Of a stretch of 64,000 nucleotides of DNA, positions 60,199 through 64,000 are shown piece after piece. Below the pieces are notes generated by a model, which worked only from the letters and a program-made list of their open reading frames with translations, was not told the origin of the DNA and did not search any database. The translations under genes were made by a program, and so were the position numbers. Source of the DNA: an uncultured beta proteobacterium. Its GTDB lineage: Bacteria; Pseudomonadota; Gammaproteobacteria; Burkholderiales; Burkholderiaceae_A. The stretch's first letter is position 1. Each line of letters starts with the position of its first letter. The stretch is taken from contig CACOBT010000005.1 of NCBI GenBank assembly GCA_902625535.1, positions 54,836 to 118,835 on the forward strand, read 5' to 3'.

Positions 60199-62205
60199 TT
60201 GTCAAAAGATAGTGCGAAAAGAATTAGAGGTGTTGTTCTAGGCCACAGTGATGGATACGGCTTTCTACGTCCTGAAATTGGTAAAGAAGATTTTTATTTG
60301 CCCCCAACTGAGATGTTAAAAGTGATGCACGGTGATCATGTTATTGCAAGAGTTCATCCTGGAAGGGAAAAACAAAGAATCGAAACCGTGATTTTGGAAG
60401 TGGTAGAGAGAGCTCAAAAAGAACTTGTAGGGAGACTAGTTTTCGAAAATGGGGTGCACCTTGTTATTCCCGAAGAAAAAAGAATCATTCACGATATTGT
60501 AGTTTCGAAAAACAATCTACAAGCTGCAAAAGTTGGCCAGGTGGTTGTCGTGTCTCTTTCAGATCAACCCACTAAAGTGACCCCTCCCATCGGAAAAATT
60601 ATTGAAGTAATTGGAGACAGCGATCAGCCAGGTATCGAAACTGATATTGCTTTGCGGAAATATAAAATTCCACACGATTTTTCTGAGGAGATTTTGCAAA
60701 AAAAAGATTCTTATATAGCCGCTCAAAATTCTGAGGAAAGAAGTAAGAATAGAATCGACCTAACGGAAATTAGTTTTTTTACTGTAGATGGTTCTGATGC
60801 CAAGGACTTCGATGATGCTATCTATGTCGAAGACGATAAAAAAGGTGGTTGGAGAGTCCTAGTAGCAATCGCCGATGTCAGTAGTTTTGTCAGTACTGGC
60901 GATTTAATTGACCAGGAAGCTTCTTTACGGGGAACATCGGTTTATTTTCCCCGATCAGTCATCCCAATGTTACCAGAGTTTTTGTCAAATAATTTGTGCT
61001 CATTAGTACCGAATGTCAATCGTTTAGTTCTCATTTGCGATATGTTGGTTAATTCAGAAGGGGAGATTTCTGCTTACCAGTTTTATGAAGCAACCATTCA
61101 ATCAAGAGCACGGTTTACATATGAAGATTTTTGGGAAATTATCAAAAATGAAGATACTGATAAGTTTAAAAATTCACAGAGTTATTCATTAATTTTGTCT
61201 ATGTTTTCTGCTAATAATTTATTTAAAGCTTTGCATAAGTATCGAAAAAAACGCGGAGGGTTAGATTTCGATACGGTTGAAACCTCCATTCAGCTCAATA
61301 AGGATGGTCGAATTCAAAAGATAATTCCAGTAAGACGCACGAATGCCCACAAAATAATAGAAGAGTGTATGATTGCCGCTAACACTTGTGCAGCTCATTT
61401 TATTTGCGAGAATAAAAAGAATGCTTTATTTAGAATTCACGAGGAGCCGGACGAGGAGAAGCTTGAAAATTTAAAACTTTATCTCAAAACACAGGGTATT
61501 TCTTTTGAGGTTAACGGTAACATATCCTCTAAGGAATTTAGTTCTCTTTTGGACCAGATCAAGGCCCGATCAGATTCCGAGGTACTGCAGAATTTGGTTT
61601 TACGAACCATGAAACAAGCATGTTATTCTCCCCGCAATGAAGGCCATTTTGCTTTAGCTTTGGATAAGTATACCCATTTTACGTCCCCCATCAGGAGATA
61701 CCCTGATCTTCTGGTTCACCGCGTTATAAAAGAAATTCTTTATAACAAGAGCGTCAGCGCGCAGGGTAATTATAAGATACAAAACGAGAGCACTAACGAA
61801 TGGGAAGCTTTAGGAGAACAAGCCTCATATGCTGAGAGAAGAGCGGAAGAGGCTACTCGTGATGTAATCGCTTTGTTAAAGTGTCAATATATGCAGGAGC
61901 GAATCGGCGAACAGATGCGGGGGGTTATTACGAACGTGGTTCCTTTCGGTTTGTTTGTTACTTTGGATAATCTTTACGTTGAGGGGTTAATCCACATCTC
62001 TGAACTTGGACAGGAGTTTTTCCAATATATTCCGAATTCGCATGAATTAAGGGGAGAACGAACTGGAAAAAGATTTAAACTTTATGACCGTGTATTAATT
62101 CAATTAATGCGGGTAGATATTCCGAATAGGAAAATACAATTTGCTCTTCTTCACCCGAGGGAGCATGGAGTGCGGAAGAGTGCTATTCTAAAGAAAAAAA
62201 AATGA
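60199..62205 (+). CDS. rnr: Ribonuclease R, short form
   Basis: Processive 3'-5' exoribonuclease. Start TTG at 60199, 36 nt from the divergent tRNA-Leu, so no longer N-terminus is possible. The 668 residues begin directly with the cold-shock domain (IRGVVLGHSDGYGFLRPE). They contain a second CSD, the RNB catalytic domain (TVDGSDAKDFDDAIYVED with the metal-binding Asp cluster; YTHFTSPIRRYPDLLVHR) and an S1 domain (GVITNVVPFGLFVTLDNLYVEGLIHISEL, in part). The helix-turn-helix N-terminal domain and the long Lys-rich tail of E. coli RNase R (813 residues) are missing or minimal. rlmB follows, the common order. Confidence 0.94.
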   Translation: MSKDSAKRIRGVVLGHSDGYGFLRPEIGKEDFYLPPTEMLKVMHGDHVIARVHPGREKQRIETVILEVVERAQKELVGRLVFENGVHLVIPEEKRIIHDIVVSKNNLQAAKVGQVVVVSLSDQPTKVTPPIGKIIEVIGDSDQPGIETDIALRKYKIPHDFSEEILQKKDSYIAAQNSEERSKNRIDLTEISFFTVDGSDAKDFDDAIYVEDDKKGGWRVLVAIADVSSFVSTGDLIDQEASLRGTSVYFPRSVIPMLPEFLSNNLCSLVPNVNRLVLICDMLVNSEGEISAYQFYEATIQSRARFTYEDFWEIIKNEDTDKFKNSQSYSLILSMFSANNLFKALHKYRKKRGGLDFDTVETSIQLNKDGRIQKIIPVRRTNAHKIIEECMIAANTCAAHFICENKKNALFRIHEEPDEEKLENLKLYLKTQGISFEVNGNISSKEFSSLLDQIKARSDSEVLQNLVLRTMKQACYSPRNEGHFALALDKYTHFTSPIRRYPDLLVHRVIKEILYNKSVSAQGNYKIQNESTNEWEALGEQASYAERRAEEATRDVIALLKCQYMQERIGEQMRGVITNVVPFGLFVTLDNLYVEGLIHISELGQEFFQYIPNSHELRGERTGKRFKLYDRVLIQLMRVDIPNRKIQFALLHPREHGVRKSAILKKKK

Positions 62206-62288
62206 ACGGTAAAATAATTTGGACAAACTAATAGTCACAGGTTTTTTATACTGGACTTTATCTTAACGGAAATGCGTTAGAAAGTATC

Positions 62289-63035
62289 ATGGTTTTAATT
62301 GGTTACCATACAGTTACAACGAGATTGAAAATTGCCCCGAAATCAATTTCTAAACTTTTTGTTGTAAATCACAGAAAAGATCACAAAATAAAAAAACTCC
62401 TTCAACTCGCGCAACAAAATAATGTGCAGGTAATTAAGGTCTCCCAAATAGAGTTATCGAGGCTTACTAGAGACAAAAAAAATAACGGGTGTGCTGCTTT
62501 CGTTGATGAATTGATAAAACCCACTTGTATGGATGGGCTTTTTGATTATTTTGATGCGCAAGGGAAAATTAAACCCCCAATAATTTTTCTGGATGGAATA
62601 ACTGATCCTCGAAACTTAGGCGCCATATTTAGAAATGCAGATGCAACAGGATATGGAAACATAATAGCGCCTATGGACAATTCCTCACCATTATCCGAAC
62701 TCGTAAGGCATGTTGCTTGCGGTGCAGTCGATACGGTAAATTATATTCGTGTAAAGAACATTGCCAGAGCGCTTGAGTTTGTGCAAGAGAGAGGCTATTT
62801 CGTTTATGGTCTTGATGGAGAGAGTGGTAAAAGCATTTTCTTAACTAAGTTTTCCAATCCCCTCGCCTTAGTTTTTGGTGATGAAGGGAAAGGATTACGG
62901 AGACTTACTAAAGTTTACTGTGATGAATTGGTACATATTCCAATGCATGGTAATTTAGAAAGCTTAAACGTGTCGGTTGCTTGCGGCGTTACACTTTTTG
63001 AGGTTGTCAGGCAATATCAGCAAAACAATTCGTAA
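62289..63035 (+). CDS. rlmB: 23S rRNA (Gm2251) 2'-O-methyltransferase RlmB
   Basis: SpoU-family (SPOUT) methyltransferase modifying the ribosomal P-site loop. The 248 residues have the N-terminal substrate-binding domain (VLIGYHTVTTRLKIAP) and the SPOUT motifs: IIFLDGITDPRNLGAIFRNADATGY (in part), ALVFGDEGKGLRRL and ESLNVSVACGVTLFE. The usual GAEGxG is GDEGKG here and HNLGA is RNLGA, both mild changes. It follows rnr and converges on mltB with a 7-nt gap. Confidence 0.93.
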   Translation: MVLIGYHTVTTRLKIAPKSISKLFVVNHRKDHKIKKLLQLAQQNNVQVIKVSQIELSRLTRDKKNNGCAAFVDELIKPTCMDGLFDYFDAQGKIKPPIIFLDGITDPRNLGAIFRNADATGYGNIIAPMDNSSPLSELVRHVACGAVDTVNYIRVKNIARALEFVQERGYFVYGLDGESGKSIFLTKFSNPLALVFGDEGKGLRRLTKVYCDELVHIPMHGNLESLNVSVACGVTLFEVVRQYQQNNS

Positions 63036-63042
63036 AATTTAA

Positions 63043-64000
63043 TTATAAATTAGACTCACCTTCTAAGGCTTCTGAGAGTTCTAAAACAGCTGCGGCGTAT
63101 TTGTAACTCCGATTGTACTTGGTAACAGCAAAAAAATTATTCGTTGCTAACCAAAAAATAACTTTTTTGTTTTTTAATCTCAGATCAACAAGACTGACGT
63201 TGAGGCCTAGCGGTATTTTATTGAGAGGATCCTTGAAACCATTTTTTTTTAGCTCTCTATACTTAAATTCAGCCTGCAGTTTATCCGTGAAAAATTGTTC
63301 TGGGTTCGAGCCAGAGACGCTGACAGCTCGACTATGAGTAGGAATATCTTTATCCCAGCCATGTTTATTAAGGTAGTTCGCTACTGAACCTATCGCATCC
63401 TTCGAGCTTGTTAAAAGATCCGTTTTTCCATCTTGGTCAAAGTCAACAGCAAACTTTCTCCAGCTGCTCGGCATAAATTGAGGCATCCCCAATGCACCAG
63501 CGTATGAACCTTTCAATCTTTCAATTGGAAGTTTTTGTTCAAAATAAAGAAGGATGAGAGATTCTAACTCTTTCCGGAAAAATTCTCTGCGTCCACTATC
63601 TTGGAACGCCAACGTCGCAAGAGTGTCGAAGACCGGAAATTTTCCCTGATGATAACCGTATTTCGTCTCAACTCCGATAATCGCGGCTATGGTAGCTGGT
63701 GGGACCCCATAAATTTCGTGAGCTTTTTTCAAGGTTGTAAGGTTTTCAGAAATAAAAAGTTTACCCTTTTTTACGTTATCTTGATTAACGAACAGATTAC
63801 GGTAATCATCCCAAAGTATTTCAAGAGATTTCTTCCGTTTTGAAGGCTTTATTAACCTAAGTGCCTTTGGTTGTGCTTTGACTTTGTCGAAGATTGATTC
63901 CAGGTAAGACACATCTATGCTGTACCTAGCATTAAGAGAGGAGATAAATATTTGAATATCTTTTTTCGCCCTAGGACTTAATTGAGTATGATGTGTCCAA
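63043..64000 (-). CDS. mltB: Lytic murein transglycosylase B (5' partial)
   Basis: Cleaves peptidoglycan glycan strands to 1,6-anhydro ends. The frame has a GTG at 63912 but stays open to the right edge, and the residues before it (KKDIQIFISSLNARYSIDVSYL) look like the MltB N-terminus, so the gene starts outside the window. The catalytic Glu lies in AAIIGVETKYG, followed by TLATLAFQDSGRREFFRKEL, the GSYAGALGMPQFMPSSWRKF motif and the DFDQDGKTDLL loop. The signal or lipoprotein leader is not visible here. Confidence 0.92.
   Translation of the reverse strand, partial: WTHHTQLSPRAKKDIQIFISSLNARYSIDVSYLESIFDKVKAQPKALRLIKPSKRKKSLEILWDDYRNLFVNQDNVKKGKLFISENLTTLKKAHEIYGVPPATIAAIIGVETKYGYHQGKFPVFDTLATLAFQDSGRREFFRKELESLILLYFEQKLPIERLKGSYAGALGMPQFMPSSWRKFAVDFDQDGKTDLLTSSKDAIGSVANYLNKHGWDKDIPTHSRAVSVSGSNPEQFFTDKLQAEFKYRELKKNGFKDPLNKIPLGLNVSLVDLRLKNKKVIFWLATNNFFAVTKYNRSYKYAAAVLELSEALEGESNL

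Overview
The window reads as chromosomal DNA of an AT-rich, polarly flagellated proteobacterium of the gamma/beta type. The evidence is gene order: ndk-rlmN-ispG-hisS-yfgM-bamB-der, then hfq-hflX-hflK-hflC-hisZ-purA, wrbA next to a DUF2069 gene, surE-pcm-nlpD, and a Vibrio/Pseudomonas-style flagellar set (FleQ-like activator, FlhF/FlhG, FliA, FlgP/FlgT, PomA/PomB-like stator). I cannot name a genus. No rRNA, CRISPR array, intact insertion sequence or prophage was seen.

Layout. 1-3757: a type I secretion trio (ABC transporter cut by the window start, HlyD-type adaptor, TolC-type channel). 3754-8062, minus strand: outer flagellar-basal-body genes (flgP, flgT, a LysM protein) followed by a FliK-C-like protein and an FhlB-like (FlhB C-terminus) protein. 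8188-12111, plus: a sigma-54 activator resembling the AAA+ and Fis parts of FleQ, and motAB; a DUF1566 lipoprotein lies convergent between them. 12314-13414: an unknown membrane coiled-coil protein. 13846-22439, minus: one long export/switch operon fliK-fliL-fliM-fliN-fliO-fliP-fliQ-fliR-flhB-DamX-like. 22613-30073, plus: flhA-flhF-flhG-fliA, two unknown genes and fliS. 30831-37727: ridA, recG, a broken oxyR-like gene, cysM, trhO with an unknown gene upstream, and a HAD dehalogenase. 38012-43231: a PQQ-type sugar dehydrogenase, ung, tRNA-Arg, dusA, wrbA and a CBS protein. 43244-64000: housekeeping genes (surE-pcm-nlpD, yccA, ndk to bamB, der, hfq, hflX-hflKC, a fused hisZ-purA, tRNA-Leu, rnr, rlmB, and mltB running off the end).

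Regulation readable in the DNA. Four sites have sigma-54 geometry (GG-N10-GC): before motAB, back-to-back before fliK and flhA, and before the unknown gene at 36982. Three sites match the FliA (sigma-28) consensus with exact N15 spacing: before flgP, before the unknown gene at 28616, and before fliS. Together with the local sigma-54 activator and fliA this suggests a flagellar hierarchy in which sigma-54 drives export, switch and motor genes plus fliA, and FliA drives late genes. It also ties two unknown genes to the flagellar regulon.

Most unusual: a single 781-residue reading frame joining HisZ to PurA with no internal start near the junction; an FlhF that keeps its P-loop but has lost the other GTPase motifs; a MotB with a partial internal duplication; a DamX-like protein whose ATPase-like N-terminus has no Walker A; and an oxyR-like gene carrying three independent lesions.
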